A stretch of DNA of 61,022 nt from Caloranaerobacter sp. TR13 (GCF_001316435.1 NZ_JXLL01000011.1:1-61022); one strand, 5' to 3'; shown: positions 24,645 to 34,312, counted from the stretch's first letter. Translations and numbers: made by a program. The notes: a model not told the origin generated them from the letters alone.

Positions 24645-26921
24645 ATGGGAAACGAACTATGGATTATTGAGCAAGAATGTTATGACGTTAAAGACAATCC
24701 AAAATATGAAACAATATTTACTTTAGCTAATGGATACAGGGGATTTAGAGGATGGTTAGAATTTTCGAGTTATGGTTTTAATGGCAATTTCATTGCAGGA
24801 GTATTTGATAAAGCAGAAGCTCAAGTCACTGAAATTGTCAACACTCAAAATCCTTTGGTTTTCAATTTGTATGTTGATGATGAGAGGATAGACATTGACA
24901 GATGTGAAATTGTTAATTTTAAAAGATATTTAGATATGAAGGATGGCATTCTACATACTGATATAGAAATAAAAACTCCCAAAGGAAAAATTACAAAAAT
25001 ATCTGCAAAAAGATTTGTAAGCAGAAAAAATGTTCACAGATGGGGTGTTGAATATAAAATAACACCTATAAATTATTCAGGTAAGATTTTTGTTGAAAAT
25101 ATGATTGATGGTACTGTAACTAATGGTAATTATCATCCAGTTGATAAAACTAAGCATATTAGAGTTAAAGAAACATATGATCTTAATCCGGGTATAGCAT
25201 TAGAAGCACATACAATAGACCAAGGTATAAGAATAATAGAGGGAACGATTATTAAGGTATTAAATGATACAGTTTTAAAGAATAGAAAGTATGGAGTTTT
25301 TGGTGAAATAGTTAGAGAACTTTTAGAATTAAGAGTAGAAGAAGGGAAAGAGTATATACTACAAAAATTTGGTGCAACTTATACATCAAGAGATACAGAT
25401 GATAATCTGATAGATGTTTTGGAAAATGAATTAAGAAACTTTTATAAGCAGGGGTTAGAAGATGAAATAGAAGCTCATATCAAGGCTTGGCAAGAAATTT
25501 GGGATAGAATCGATATTGAAATAAAAGGAGATGTACAAGCTCAATTAGGAATTAGGTTTAACATATTTCAATTATCATCATCAGCATATGACCAAGATGA
25601 TAGAGTGAGTATTGCTGCTAAGGCACTACATGGTGAGGGGTATAAAGGTCATGTTTTCTGGGATACCGAGATTTTCATGTTACCATTCTTTATATATACT
25701 CAACCAGAAATTGCAAGAAACTTATTAATGTATAGATATAACACTCTAGATGGAGCTAGAAAAAATGCAAAACTTAACGGCTATGAAGGTGCTCAATTCC
25801 CATGGGAGTCAGCTGATGACGGGTTGGAAGTAACTCCTAAGTGGGGCATGGATTATGATGGGAACTTAGTAAGGATTTGGACTGGTGATGAAGAATTCCA
25901 TATAAATTCAGATATCGTATTTAGTATTTGGGAATACTATAGAGCTACAAAAGACAAAGATTTTTTAATGAATTATGGTATGGAAATTCTTTTAGAAACA
26001 GCAAAGTTTTGGATAAGCAGAGTTGAATATAACATAGATATGGATAGATATGAAATAAATAAAGTAATAGGCCCTGATGAGTTTCACGAACATGTAAATA
26101 ATAATTTCTATACAAATTACTTGGCTAAATGGAATATTGAAAAAACATTAGAACTTGCTGAATGGTTAAAAAGAGAAAATGTAAAAGTCTATGAAGATTT
26201 GCTTAAGAAATTAGATATTAAGGAAGAAGATTTTAAAGAATGGAAAGTAGTAAAGGATAAGATTTATATACCATATTCAGAAGATGGCAAATTAATTGAA
26301 CAGTTTGAAGGGTATTTTGATTTAAAAGATATTGAGATTACAGAACATGATGAAAACGGCATGCCTTTATGGCCTGATTTACAAGGATATAAACTAGGAC
26401 AAACTCAATTAATTAAGCAGCCTGATGTTGTTATGTTGATGCTATTGTTGGGTGATGAATTTGACAAAGAAACAAGAAAAATCAACTACGAATACTATGA
26501 AAAAAGAACGATGCATAAGTCTTCGTTGAGTCCGTCAATGTATTCAATAATGGGACTTACAGTTGGGGATACACATAATGCCTATAAATATTTTATGAAA
26601 ACTATATTAACAGACTTAGAAGATAATCAAGGTAATGCTTGTTTTGGATTACATGCTGCATCTACTGGTGGTTCATGGCAAAGCGTAGTGTTTGGCTTTG
26701 GAGGATTGCATGTAGATAAAGAACAGTACCTTTGTTTAAACCCATGGATACCAGAACATTGGGATGAATTGACTTTCAATATTATTTGGAATGAAGCTAA
26801 AGTGAAAGTTGTTGTTTCGCACAATGAAGTTAGAGTAATAAGTACAAAAGACTTTGATATTAAGATATATGATGAGAAATTCAAAGTTTATAAAAACAAA
26901 GAGCTGATATATAGAAGATAA
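24645..26921 (+). CDS. GH65 disaccharide phosphorylase 1 (kojibiose/maltose/trehalose phosphorylase family)
   Basis: A 758-residue inverting phosphorylase that splits an alpha-glucosyl disaccharide with phosphate into beta-glucose 1-phosphate and a sugar acceptor. The N-terminal beta-sandwich (ETIFTLANGYRGFRG) is followed by the (alpha/alpha)6 barrel: AKALHGEGYKGHVFWDTEIFMLPF (quoted in part), the GPDEFHE segment whose E479 is the presumed general acid, and HAASTGGSWQ, which should bind phosphate. Family members act on maltose, trehalose, kojibiose, nigerose and others, so specificity is open. ATG 24645 behind GGAGGT is chosen. The gene is followed by an ABC importer and divergent pgmB. Confidence 0.9.
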   Translation: MGNELWIIEQECYDVKDNPKYETIFTLANGYRGFRGWLEFSSYGFNGNFIAGVFDKAEAQVTEIVNTQNPLVFNLYVDDERIDIDRCEIVNFKRYLDMKDGILHTDIEIKTPKGKITKISAKRFVSRKNVHRWGVEYKITPINYSGKIFVENMIDGTVTNGNYHPVDKTKHIRVKETYDLNPGIALEAHTIDQGIRIIEGTIIKVLNDTVLKNRKYGVFGEIVRELLELRVEEGKEYILQKFGATYTSRDTDDNLIDVLENELRNFYKQGLEDEIEAHIKAWQEIWDRIDIEIKGDVQAQLGIRFNIFQLSSSAYDQDDRVSIAAKALHGEGYKGHVFWDTEIFMLPFFIYTQPEIARNLLMYRYNTLDGARKNAKLNGYEGAQFPWESADDGLEVTPKWGMDYDGNLVRIWTGDEEFHINSDIVFSIWEYYRATKDKDFLMNYGMEILLETAKFWISRVEYNIDMDRYEINKVIGPDEFHEHVNNNFYTNYLAKWNIEKTLELAEWLKRENVKVYEDLLKKLDIKEEDFKEWKVVKDKIYIPYSEDGKLIEQFEGYFDLKDIEITEHDENGMPLWPDLQGYKLGQTQLIKQPDVVMLMLLLGDEFDKETRKINYEYYEKRTMHKSSLSPSMYSIMGLTVGDTHNAYKYFMKTILTDLEDNQGNACFGLHAASTGGSWQSVVFGFGGLHVDKEQYLCLNPWIPEHWDELTFNIIWNEAKVKVVVSHNEVRVISTKDFDIKIYDEKFKVYKNKELIYRR

Positions 26922-26999
26922 TAGATGTTAAAATCAAGTTAATAATTTAAACATTTTATATAATCTTTAAAAAATAATAAAATATAAGGGGGATTCATA

Positions 27000-28232
27000 A
27001 TGAGAAAATTAATTTCTTTGGTGTTAGTTTTAGCACTAATAGGTGCTATATTAGCAGGTTGTGGTACTAGTAAAGAACCACAAAATCAAGAAACTAGTCA
27101 AAAAGCTAAAAAAGAAGAAACTGTAACAATAACATTAGGAGGATGGGCTTCATCACCAGCAGAGACTGATTTATTAGATGCTCAGATTAAAGAATTTGAA
27201 AAAACTCATCCAAATATTAAAATTGAAAAGCAGGTTATTACTGGAGATTATTTACAACAAATGCAAGCTAGAATTGCTTCTAAAACGGAACCTGATGTAT
27301 ACTATTTAGATGTTTCTCAAGCACCTACTTTCATAGAAAAAGGTGTAATATTGCCATTAGATGAATATTTAGATAAAGAAGATTTAAAGGATTTTGAGCC
27401 GAATTTATTGAAAGGATTTCAAAAGGATGGTAAGACATATGGTTTACCTAAAGATTATAACACTCTAGCATTATTTTATAACAAAGACATGTTTGAAAAA
27501 GCTGGTGTGAAAGTTCCTACAACTTGGAAAGAATTGGAGGAAGCTGCTAAAGCTTTGACTAAAGATGGAGTTAAAGGTATTGTGTTAAGTAATGATGCAG
27601 CAAGATTTATACCTTTTATATATCAAGCGGGAGGAAAAGTTCTTGAAAATGGAGAAATAGTATTTAATTCAAACGAAGCTGCTAAAGGATTAGATTTCTA
27701 CTATTCATTAATTAAGAAAGGTTATGCAGATACTCCACAAAATTTAGGTGTAGGCTGGAATGGTGATGCTTTAGCTCAAAAGAAAGCTGCAATGTGTATT
27801 GAAGGTGGATGGATGATACCATTTATGAAAGATGCAGGTCCTGATGTAAATTATGGCATTGCTAAACTTCCAAAAGGAGAAAAAGAAGGAGATTTAGCAT
27901 TCACAGTTGCTTATGTAATGAGTAGAAATACTAAACATAAGGAAGCAGCAGCTGAAGTTATAAAGTTCTTAACTGGTAAGAAGGCACAACAAATGACTGC
28001 TGATAGTGGTTTAGCAATTCCTACAAGAATTTCTATGGGAGAAGTTTACACCAAAAAATATCCTGAAAGAAAACCTTTAGTAGAAATGGTACAATATTCG
28101 AAGGTATTCCAATTTGGAACTAAAGGACCTAAAATATTGGATGCACTTAATAAAGCTGGTGAGAAATTACAATTAGGTCAAGAAACTGATGCTAAAAAAG
28201 TATTAGAGGAAGCAGCTAATTCATTGAAATAA
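27000..28232 (+). CDS. ABC sugar importer 1, solute-binding lipoprotein
   Basis: A 410-residue family-1 extracellular solute-binding protein. The type II signal peptide ends in the lipobox LAGC (Cys21), so it is lipid-anchored outside the membrane. The mature part shows the classic lobes (SQAPTFIEKGVILPLDEY, YGLPKDYNTLALFYNKDMF) and a tryptophan-rich sugar pocket (GWNGDALAQ). It delivers a sugar, probably the GH65-1 substrate, to the two permeases that follow. The start is ATG behind AAGGGGG. A strong stem-loop separates it from the permease genes, consistent with higher expression of the binding protein. Confidence 0.92.
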   Translation: MRKLISLVLVLALIGAILAGCGTSKEPQNQETSQKAKKEETVTITLGGWASSPAETDLLDAQIKEFEKTHPNIKIEKQVITGDYLQQMQARIASKTEPDVYYLDVSQAPTFIEKGVILPLDEYLDKEDLKDFEPNLLKGFQKDGKTYGLPKDYNTLALFYNKDMFEKAGVKVPTTWKELEEAAKALTKDGVKGIVLSNDAARFIPFIYQAGGKVLENGEIVFNSNEAAKGLDFYYSLIKKGYADTPQNLGVGWNGDALAQKKAAMCIEGGWMIPFMKDAGPDVNYGIAKLPKGEKEGDLAFTVAYVMSRNTKHKEAAAEVIKFLTGKKAQQMTADSGLAIPTRISMGEVYTKKYPERKPLVEMVQYSKVFQFGTKGPKILDALNKAGEKLQLGQETDAKKVLEEAANSLK

Positions 28233-28240
28233 AGGAAATT

Positions 28241-28266
28241 AGAAGAAGCACACTTGTGCTTCTTCC
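28241..28266 (+). other. Stem-loop between binding-protein and permease genes
   Basis: GAAGAAGCACA/TGTGCTTCTTC forms a 10-11 bp hairpin, but no T run follows it, so it is not a normal terminator. It probably protects the upstream mRNA or causes partial read-through, a known way to make more binding protein than permease. Confidence 0.65.
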
Positions 28267-28288
28267 TGATTTATAGGAGGTAATCAGA

Positions 28289-29218
28289 TTGGCAGTAAAA
28301 ATATCTAGAGCTAAAAAGAATTCTATTAAAAAAAATAAAATAAGAGATATGATAGATGGCTGGCTTTTTGTATTGCCATTTGTCGGATTGGCGTTAATAT
28401 TTTTTGTCGGACCTCTTTTAGTAGCTTTTATGCTAAGTTTTAAGGAGTATTCTTTTTTGGACTCTGTTACAATGTGGCAAGCTAAATGGGTAGGCTTTAA
28501 TAATTATATCAATGCTTTTAAAGATCCTACGTTTAAAAAAGCATTAATAAATACTACAATATATTCAATCGGTGTAGTTCCAGTACAATTAGTAATTGCT
28601 TTAGCATTAGCAATAGTTGTCGATTCAAATATTAAAGGTAAAACTTTTTTTAGGACTGCTTATTATATACCTACGATTACTTCAACTGTTGCAGTTGCAG
28701 TAATGTTTTTATTCATATTTAAAACAGATGGTTTATTAAATAAAATTCTTGTCTTTTTTGGTTTACAGCCTTATAACTGGTTTAATAGTATACATTTAGC
28801 ACTACCTTCTATTATGATTATGGCTGTCTGGTCATCTGTAGGTCTTTATATGGTTATATTTTTGGCTGGACTACAAGATATTCCTACATCTTTATATGAG
28901 GCGGCTAGCATAGATGGGGCTAGTAAATGGCAAAAATTAATACATGTTACATTGCCAATGTTAAAACCGACAATCTTTTTTAATTTAGTAGTATCACTTA
29001 TTGGAACTTTTCAAGTTTTTGATCAGGCATATGTAGTTTCAAAAGGTAATGGCGGGCCATTAGACTCAACTATGACAGTAGTTTTATATTTGTATAGAAC
29101 TGGATTTAGAGAGTTTAAAATGGGTTATGCTTCTGCTATAGCATTTATTTTATTTGTTATAATATTTGTCTTGACATTAATTCAGAAGAAATTATTTGGT
29201 GAAGAGAATAGGATGTAG
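28289..29218 (+). CDS. ABC sugar importer 1, permease (MalF/UgpA type)
   Basis: A 309-residue permease with six hydrophobic helices. The EAA loop that docks on the ATPase is YEAASIDGASKWQKLIHVTLPMLKP (quoted to locate it, about residues 205-225). The N-terminal Lys/Arg-rich cytoplasmic tail is followed by the first helix at about 28-50. The start is TTG 28289, behind AGGAGG at the usual distance. It forms a heterodimer with the next protein. No ATPase gene is in the operon. Confidence 0.92.
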   Translation: MAVKISRAKKNSIKKNKIRDMIDGWLFVLPFVGLALIFFVGPLLVAFMLSFKEYSFLDSVTMWQAKWVGFNNYINAFKDPTFKKALINTTIYSIGVVPVQLVIALALAIVVDSNIKGKTFFRTAYYIPTITSTVAVAVMFLFIFKTDGLLNKILVFFGLQPYNWFNSIHLALPSIMIMAVWSSVGLYMVIFLAGLQDIPTSLYEAASIDGASKWQKLIHVTLPMLKPTIFFNLVVSLIGTFQVFDQAYVVSKGNGGPLDSTMTVVLYLYRTGFREFKMGYASAIAFILFVIIFVLTLIQKKLFGEENRM

Positions 29219-29229
29219 GAGGTTAATTA

Positions 29230-30057
29230 ATGGCTAGAAAAAAGAAAATTAGCTTATCAAGAATAGTTTTTTACTTTTTATTAATTTCTTATTCGGTAAT
29301 TACATTAGGACCATTTATATGGAGCATAATAACTTCATTAAAACCAACTAGTGAAGTTAATAATTTTACTGTTAATTTTTCAACATTATCTTTTGATAAT
29401 TACATATTCTTGTGGAAAAAATTCCCTTTTGCAAGATGGGCCTTTAATAGTTTAATAGTTGCTAGTATAGTTACATTGGGTAATTTACTATTTAACTCAA
29501 TGGCTGGTTATGCATTAGCTAGAATTGATTTTCCAGGAAGAAAAGCTTTATACTTAGCTATATTAGCAATGATGATGGTACCTGGACAGGTTGTTATGGT
29601 TCCTACTTTTATTTTGCTTACCAAATTAGGTTGGATAAACACATATAAGGGCTTAACAATTCCTTTTTTATTTAGTCTTTTTGGAATTTTCTTAATGAGA
29701 CAGTTTTTCTTAAGTATACCGAAGTCTGTAGAAGAAGCAGCTACTATTGATGGCCTTAGTAGATTTGGTATATTTTTTAGAATAGTGATGCCAATGGCTA
29801 AGCCTGCACTTTCTACACAATTTATACTTATGTTTACAGGTAATTGGAATAGCTTTTTGTGGCCAAGTTTATTAGCTACTAGAGATAATATGTATACATT
29901 ACCTGTTGGTCTAAACTCTTTTTATGGACAATATTTTCAATTTTGGGATCAAGTATTAGCAGGAGTTATGATACTTTCAGTACCTGCAATAGTTATTTTT
30001 TTAATATTCCAAAGGAATTTTATAAAAGGGATTTCAACAACAGGTATGAAAGGCTAA
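29230..30057 (+). CDS. ABC sugar importer 1, permease (MalG/UgpE type)
   Basis: A 275-residue permease with six hydrophobic helices and the EAA motif VEEAATIDGLSRFGIFFRIV in the last cytoplasmic loop. The short N-terminal part and the GPFIWSIITSLKP segment are typical of MalG-type subunits. It lies 11 bp after the partner permease and ends the operon at a terminator. The importer must borrow an MsiK/MalK-like ATPase from elsewhere in the genome. Confidence 0.92.
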   Translation: MARKKKISLSRIVFYFLLISYSVITLGPFIWSIITSLKPTSEVNNFTVNFSTLSFDNYIFLWKKFPFARWAFNSLIVASIVTLGNLLFNSMAGYALARIDFPGRKALYLAILAMMMVPGQVVMVPTFILLTKLGWINTYKGLTIPFLFSLFGIFLMRQFFLSIPKSVEEAATIDGLSRFGIFFRIVMPMAKPALSTQFILMFTGNWNSFLWPSLLATRDNMYTLPVGLNSFYGQYFQFWDQVLAGVMILSVPAIVIFLIFQRNFIKGISTTGMKG

Positions 30058-30083
30058 TGCTACAAATTTAGTTAAGTTAGATT

Positions 30084-30118
30084 AGCTCTAGTCGTTTTTA
30101 ATATGGCTAGAGTTTTAT
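30084..30118 (+). terminator. Intrinsic terminator of module 1
   Basis: CTCTAGTC/GGCTAGAG stem (one G-U pair) with an 11-nt loop, followed by a TTTTATTA tail. Confidence 0.65.
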
Positions 30119-30191
30119 TATATTAGAACAGAATTTTTATTGTGTTAGAATAAAATCTTCAATAGGATTATAAAAAAATTTCATAATAATA

Positions 30192-30220
30192 TTGACAATC
30201 AATAGAATTGCTGATAAAAT
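30192..30220 (+). promoter_or_regulatory. SigA-type promoter of LacI regulator 2
   Basis: TTGACA (30192-30197), 17-bp spacer, TAAAAT (30215-30220). A 14-bp operator lies just after the expected start site. Confidence 0.75.
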
Positions 30221-30234
30221 ATCTTACGTAAAGA

Positions 30235-30248
30235 TGTAAACGATTACA
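30235..30248 (+). promoter_or_regulatory. 14-bp operator TGTAAACGATTACA, copy 1
   Basis: First of three identical copies (also at 31269 and 34335). The site has TGTAA/TTACA arms around a CG centre. It fits the published cre pattern TGWAANCGNTNWCA, so either regulator 2 or CcpA could bind. Its position downstream of the promoter suggests repression. Confidence 0.75.
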
Positions 30249-30261
30249 CAAGGTGATGAAA

Positions 30262-31251
30262 ATGAGTGTAAGTATAAAAGATGTAGCAAAATTATCAGGT
30301 GTTTCCGTAGCTACTGTTTCAAGAGTTCTCAATAAAAGTGGTTATGTGAGTGAACAAACTAAAAATAGAGTTTTAGAAGCTATACAGAAAACTGGCTATA
30401 AACCAAATGCAATTGCCAGGAGTTTAAAAGTTAAGAATACCAGAACTATAGGGATTATGATACCTGATATATCAAGCCATTTTTTTCCCGAAGTTGTAAG
30501 AGGGATAGAGGATATCGCAAATCTTTATAACTACAATATTATTCTTTGTAATACTGATTTAGATAGAGATAAAGAAGAAAAATATCTAGATGTATTAGCA
30601 GAGAAACAGACTGATGGAATAATATTTATGAGTAATACAATTACTGATGCTTTAGCTGAAAAAATTAAAAAAACAGGAATAGATGTTGTTTTAATTTCTA
30701 CTGATTATGAGGACATGCCATCAGTAACTATTAATAACATGAAAGCTTCAGAAGATGCTGTTAAGTATATTATTAAAAAAGGATATAAAAAAATAGCTTT
30801 TATTGGTGGACCAATGGATGATCCAAATGCTGGGCTACCAAGATTTAATGGGTTTGTAAAAGCTCTAACAGAAGGAGGGTTATTACTTAATAGAGAGTAT
30901 ATATGTGAAGGGGATTATCGCTTTAAATCAGGTTACAATGGAGCCAAAAAATTACTAAATCTGCCTAATAGACCTGATGCGATTTTTGCCGCTAGTGATG
31001 AAATGGCTTTAGGTGTTATAAGAGCAGCTTTTGAGATGAAAATAAGAGTACCAGAAGATTTAGGTGTAGTAGGTTTTGATGATATCAATATATCTGAAAT
31101 GTCATTTCCATCACTTACTACCATTGCACAGCCTTTATATGATATGGGGGCAATAGGGATGAGACTCTTAACAAAGATTTTAAATAAAGAGAAGATAGAT
31201 TCTCACAAAATAACATTAAAGCATAGACTCGTAGTTAGGGAAAGTTGCTGA
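30262..31251 (+). CDS. LacI-family transcriptional regulator 2 (alpha-glucoside module 2)
   Basis: A 329-residue LacI/GalR repressor. The HTH and hinge are at residues 3-55 (IKDVAKLSGVSVATVSRVLN), followed by a sugar-binding domain ending in VVGFDDINISEMSFPSLTTIAQP (quoted to mark it). ATG 30262 is preferred over 30256, which lies too close to AAGGTGAT. Identical 14-bp palindromes precede this gene, the importer genes and GH65-2, so it most likely controls all three transcripts, including itself. Confidence 0.92.
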   Translation: MSVSIKDVAKLSGVSVATVSRVLNKSGYVSEQTKNRVLEAIQKTGYKPNAIARSLKVKNTRTIGIMIPDISSHFFPEVVRGIEDIANLYNYNIILCNTDLDRDKEEKYLDVLAEKQTDGIIFMSNTITDALAEKIKKTGIDVVLISTDYEDMPSVTINNMKASEDAVKYIIKKGYKKIAFIGGPMDDPNAGLPRFNGFVKALTEGGLLLNREYICEGDYRFKSGYNGAKKLLNLPNRPDAIFAASDEMALGVIRAAFEMKIRVPEDLGVVGFDDINISEMSFPSLTTIAQPLYDMGAIGMRLLTKILNKEKIDSHKITLKHRLVVRESC

Positions 31252-31268
31252 AATTTTTTTAAACAACA

Positions 31269-31282
31269 TGTAAACGATTACA
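31269..31282 (+). promoter_or_regulatory. 14-bp operator TGTAAACGATTACA, copy 2
   Basis: Identical to the copy at 30235. It lies between regulator 2 and the importer genes, 17 bp before the first permease start, with the flanking ACA and CACA also conserved. Confidence 0.75.
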
Positions 31283-31298
31283 CAAAGGAGGGCATGAA

Positions 31299-32189
31299 TT
31301 GAAAAGGTTCTTAAAAAAATATCATCTAGAAATATTGTTAATTCTACCTCTTGCTCTATACATTTTTTATTTTACATTAATTCCAATTTTACAGACTATT
31401 AAGATGGGCTTTACAAATCCTATAACAGGTAGTCTAAGTCTAGATAATTACAGATACTTGCTTGAGAGAGAAGATTTCAGAAAGGCATTTGTTAACACTT
31501 TTATAATATCTATATTAGGTCTTATAATGCAGCTTACAGCTGGTTTAATACTAGCACTTATGCTGAAAAAAGAGTTTAAAACTAAAGGAATATTTAGAGC
31601 AATAATCTTGACTCCTATGGGAGTTCCTACTTTAGTTTCAGGTGTAGCGTTACTATATATATTCGATACTCAAGGATATTTTAACGAGTTATTATACAGG
31701 ATTACTGAAGGTTTAAAATACATTGGATTAATTGCTAGTACGTACAGATTTGTTCCTATTGACTGGGCAAGTGGCGGTATAAGGACAATACTTATGATAG
31801 CATTTGGAGATATGTGGAAAGTAACTCCTATAGTAACTTTATTATTGTTAGCTGGATTAGAATCAATACCTTTAGATGTATATGAGGCAGCACAAATAGA
31901 TGGAGCTTCCAAATGGCAAACATTTAAAAATATAACATTACCATTACTTAAACCATCTATTACAATGGCTGTAATTTTAAGATCAGTTGATTTGTTTAGA
32001 ATCTTTGAACTTCCAATGATATTAGCAGGGAAAACAGTTCCTGTACTAGCGACATATGCATTTGAGGAATACCGTGTTTACAATAATCCAAATATATCTG
32101 GAGCTGTTTCAACTATTCTACTTGTTATTATAATGATATTTGTATTATTATATCTGAAATATGTCGATAAAGGTGAGGGATTAGCATGA
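31299..32189 (+). CDS. ABC sugar importer 2, permease (MalF type)
   Basis: A 296-residue six-helix permease with EAA loop YEAAQIDGASKWQTFKNITL near residues 195-215. The start is TTG 31299 behind AAAGGAGGG; the ATG at 31294 is out of frame and stops at once. It overlaps the next permease by 4 bp (ATGA). Unlike importer 1, the binding-protein gene comes last in this operon. No ATPase is encoded nearby. Confidence 0.92.
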   Translation: MKRFLKKYHLEILLILPLALYIFYFTLIPILQTIKMGFTNPITGSLSLDNYRYLLEREDFRKAFVNTFIISILGLIMQLTAGLILALMLKKEFKTKGIFRAIILTPMGVPTLVSGVALLYIFDTQGYFNELLYRITEGLKYIGLIASTYRFVPIDWASGGIRTILMIAFGDMWKVTPIVTLLLLAGLESIPLDVYEAAQIDGASKWQTFKNITLPLLKPSITMAVILRSVDLFRIFELPMILAGKTVPVLATYAFEEYRVYNNPNISGAVSTILLVIIMIFVLLYLKYVDKGEGLA

Positions 32190-33022
32190 TGAGTTCAGTT
32201 AAAAAAGATAGATTAGGGAAAATTATTGATGTTTCTTTTTTCCCCCTTCTTATATTTTTTTCATTGATAATGTTAATACCTGTGTATATATTGGTTAAAG
32301 TTTCGATTAGTCAACCAGTAGATGTACTTACACAACATCCAACGTTTTTAATTAGGAATTTTACTTGGGATCATTGGATAAAGGTATTAACTTCTGGCAA
32401 ATTGTGGCCAGCTTTTAGAAAAAGTTTTACAGTAGCGACTTTAACAGCAATATTTGCAATAATTATAGCAACACCTGCTTCATACGTGATTTCAAGATTA
32501 CCTAAAAAAGTAAAGTACATTGTTATATTAGGACTTTTTTTCACTAGAATGTTTCCAAACGTGGGTATAGCTTTACCGATAGCTGTAAAGTTTTTGAAAT
32601 GGAATCTTATGGATACTTATATAGGCCTTGTGTTGGCTCACTTGATTGAACAGTTACCTTTTATTACATGGATACTTGTAGGTACTTTTGAAGTTATACC
32701 TGTTGATTTAGAAAAAAGTGCAATGATTGATGGAGCTTCCAGATTAAGGGCTCTTATGAGTATAGTAATACCAAATGCAGCTCCTGGAATTGCAGTAGCG
32801 ACTTTGTTTGTATGGCTAAATTCATGGAATGAATTTACTTACGCATTATATTTATCACTGTCTGATAATACCTTACCTTTACAAGTTTACTATTATGTTA
32901 ATAGAGGTGGGTTCTTCCAAACTGCAACATATGCAACAATATTAACTATTCCTGTAGCTGTTGTTACTTATGCTCTACAAAGGTATCTTAAATCAGATTA
33001 CCTTGGAGGAGCAATTAAATAA
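32186..33022 (+). CDS. ABC sugar importer 2, permease (MalG type)
   Basis: A 278-residue six-helix permease. The EAA-type loop is VDLEKSAMIDGASRLRALMS, with Lys-Ser in place of the usual Glu-Ala-Ala, a common MalG variant. It starts within the stop codon of the preceding gene and is followed after 31 bp by the binding protein. It should pair with the 31299 product to form the membrane channel. Confidence 0.92.
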   Translation: MMSSVKKDRLGKIIDVSFFPLLIFFSLIMLIPVYILVKVSISQPVDVLTQHPTFLIRNFTWDHWIKVLTSGKLWPAFRKSFTVATLTAIFAIIIATPASYVISRLPKKVKYIVILGLFFTRMFPNVGIALPIAVKFLKWNLMDTYIGLVLAHLIEQLPFITWILVGTFEVIPVDLEKSAMIDGASRLRALMSIVIPNAAPGIAVATLFVWLNSWNEFTYALYLSLSDNTLPLQVYYYVNRGGFFQTATYATILTIPVAVVTYALQRYLKSDYLGGAIK

Positions 33023-33053
33023 AAATATAAATATAAAAGGGGAGGATGTTTGT

Positions 33054-34280
33054 ATGAATTTCAAAAAAGCAATTTCGTTATTTCTTATTATGGTGCTTAC
33101 TTTTGCAATTTTATCTGGATGTACAGGAACAAAAGAGCAAGCTAGTAAAGAACAAAAAGTACTAAGAGTTAGTATGGCTCTAGGTGAATCAGAGTGGGAA
33201 GTAATGAAAAATAAAATTTTCCCTATTTTTGAAAAAGAGAATAACGTTAAAATAGAAGCGGTACAAATTGAAGCTTCTGATCTTATTACTAAGCTAGAAG
33301 CTATGCATAAAGCAGGTAAGATGGAAATAGACATTATTACTCAAGACAATATGCAATTAGCACAACTTGTAGAGAAAGGACTAGTAGAAGACTTAAGCGA
33401 ATACAGAGATATGATACCTGAAAATGTTATTAAGGCATTAATTCCGGTTGGTGAATTTAATGGAAAATTATATTTTATGCCATACAGACCAAATGTTGAA
33501 ATTAACTTCTATAATGAGAAGAAATTTAATGAATATGGAATTAAACCACCAACTAATTGGGATGAATTATTAAAAGTTGCAAAAACTTTTAAAGAAAAAG
33601 AAGGTATTGGTAGAGTAGCTATAAAAGGAACATTAGATGGAAATACAACTGTACAATTATTTGAGTTCATAAGACAGGCAGGTGGAGATCCACTAGTATT
33701 AAACGATGAAGGTTCAATTAAAGCTTATACTTTCTTAAAAGAATTATGGCCTTATTTATCACCAGATAGCAAGAAAGCAGATTGGAATACTATGAACAAA
33801 TACTTAGCAACTGAGTCTGTATATTATGGTGCTAACTGGCCGTTTGGAGTTAATGTAATAGTTAGAGATGGTGGTAAAAAAGAAATAAAAGCACATGCTG
33901 GATTTGCAGGACCTGTGAAAAAGTCAAAAGTTCTTGGTGGAGAAGTAATAGGTATACCAGTAGGTTCACCTAATAAAGAATTAGCAGTAAAATTCATGCA
34001 ATTCTTAATGAGCAAAGAAACTCAAGAATTATTAGTTACAGAAATGGGCTGGCCTTCATGTAGAACTGATGCATATGGCAAAGTAGAAGAGTGGCAAAAA
34101 CCTTACTTTGAAGCAGTTAAAGAAGCTCTTAAAGTATCACAGCCTAGACCAAATGTAACATATTGGGATACAGTTGATAAAGCTTTAAATGATGCATTTA
34201 GAGAAATTGTTATTGAAGGCAAAGATGTAAAAACAACACTTGATAAATATGCTAAAGTTATAGCTGATGCTAAGAAATAA
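33054..34280 (+). CDS. ABC sugar importer 2, solute-binding lipoprotein
   Basis: A 408-residue solute-binding protein with a lipoprotein signal ending in LSGC. The mature protein shows the typical ITQDNMQLAQLVEKGLVEDL hinge region, FMPYRPNVEINFYN and a C-terminal AVKFMQFLMSKETQELL stretch. ATG 33054 behind AAAGGGGAGGA is chosen; an upstream extension would run into the permease gene and lacks a ribosome-binding site. It should deliver the substrate of GH65-2, whose gene follows. Confidence 0.92.
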   Translation: MNFKKAISLFLIMVLTFAILSGCTGTKEQASKEQKVLRVSMALGESEWEVMKNKIFPIFEKENNVKIEAVQIEASDLITKLEAMHKAGKMEIDIITQDNMQLAQLVEKGLVEDLSEYRDMIPENVIKALIPVGEFNGKLYFMPYRPNVEINFYNEKKFNEYGIKPPTNWDELLKVAKTFKEKEGIGRVAIKGTLDGNTTVQLFEFIRQAGGDPLVLNDEGSIKAYTFLKELWPYLSPDSKKADWNTMNKYLATESVYYGANWPFGVNVIVRDGGKKEIKAHAGFAGPVKKSKVLGGEVIGIPVGSPNKELAVKFMQFLMSKETQELLVTEMGWPSCRTDAYGKVEEWQKPYFEAVKEALKVSQPRPNVTYWDTVDKALNDAFREIVIEGKDVKTTLDKYAKVIADAKK

Positions 34281-34286
34281 TATAAA

Positions 34287-34312
34287 AGGGCATATCTTGA
34301 GATATGCCCATA
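34287..34312 (+). terminator. Stem-loop after binding protein 2 (terminator or processing hairpin)
   Basis: GGGCATATCT/AGATATGCCC, 9-10 bp with a tiny loop. It is followed by CATAGCTC and only later by T-rich DNA, so termination is probably partial, like the hairpin at 28241. Confidence 0.55.
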
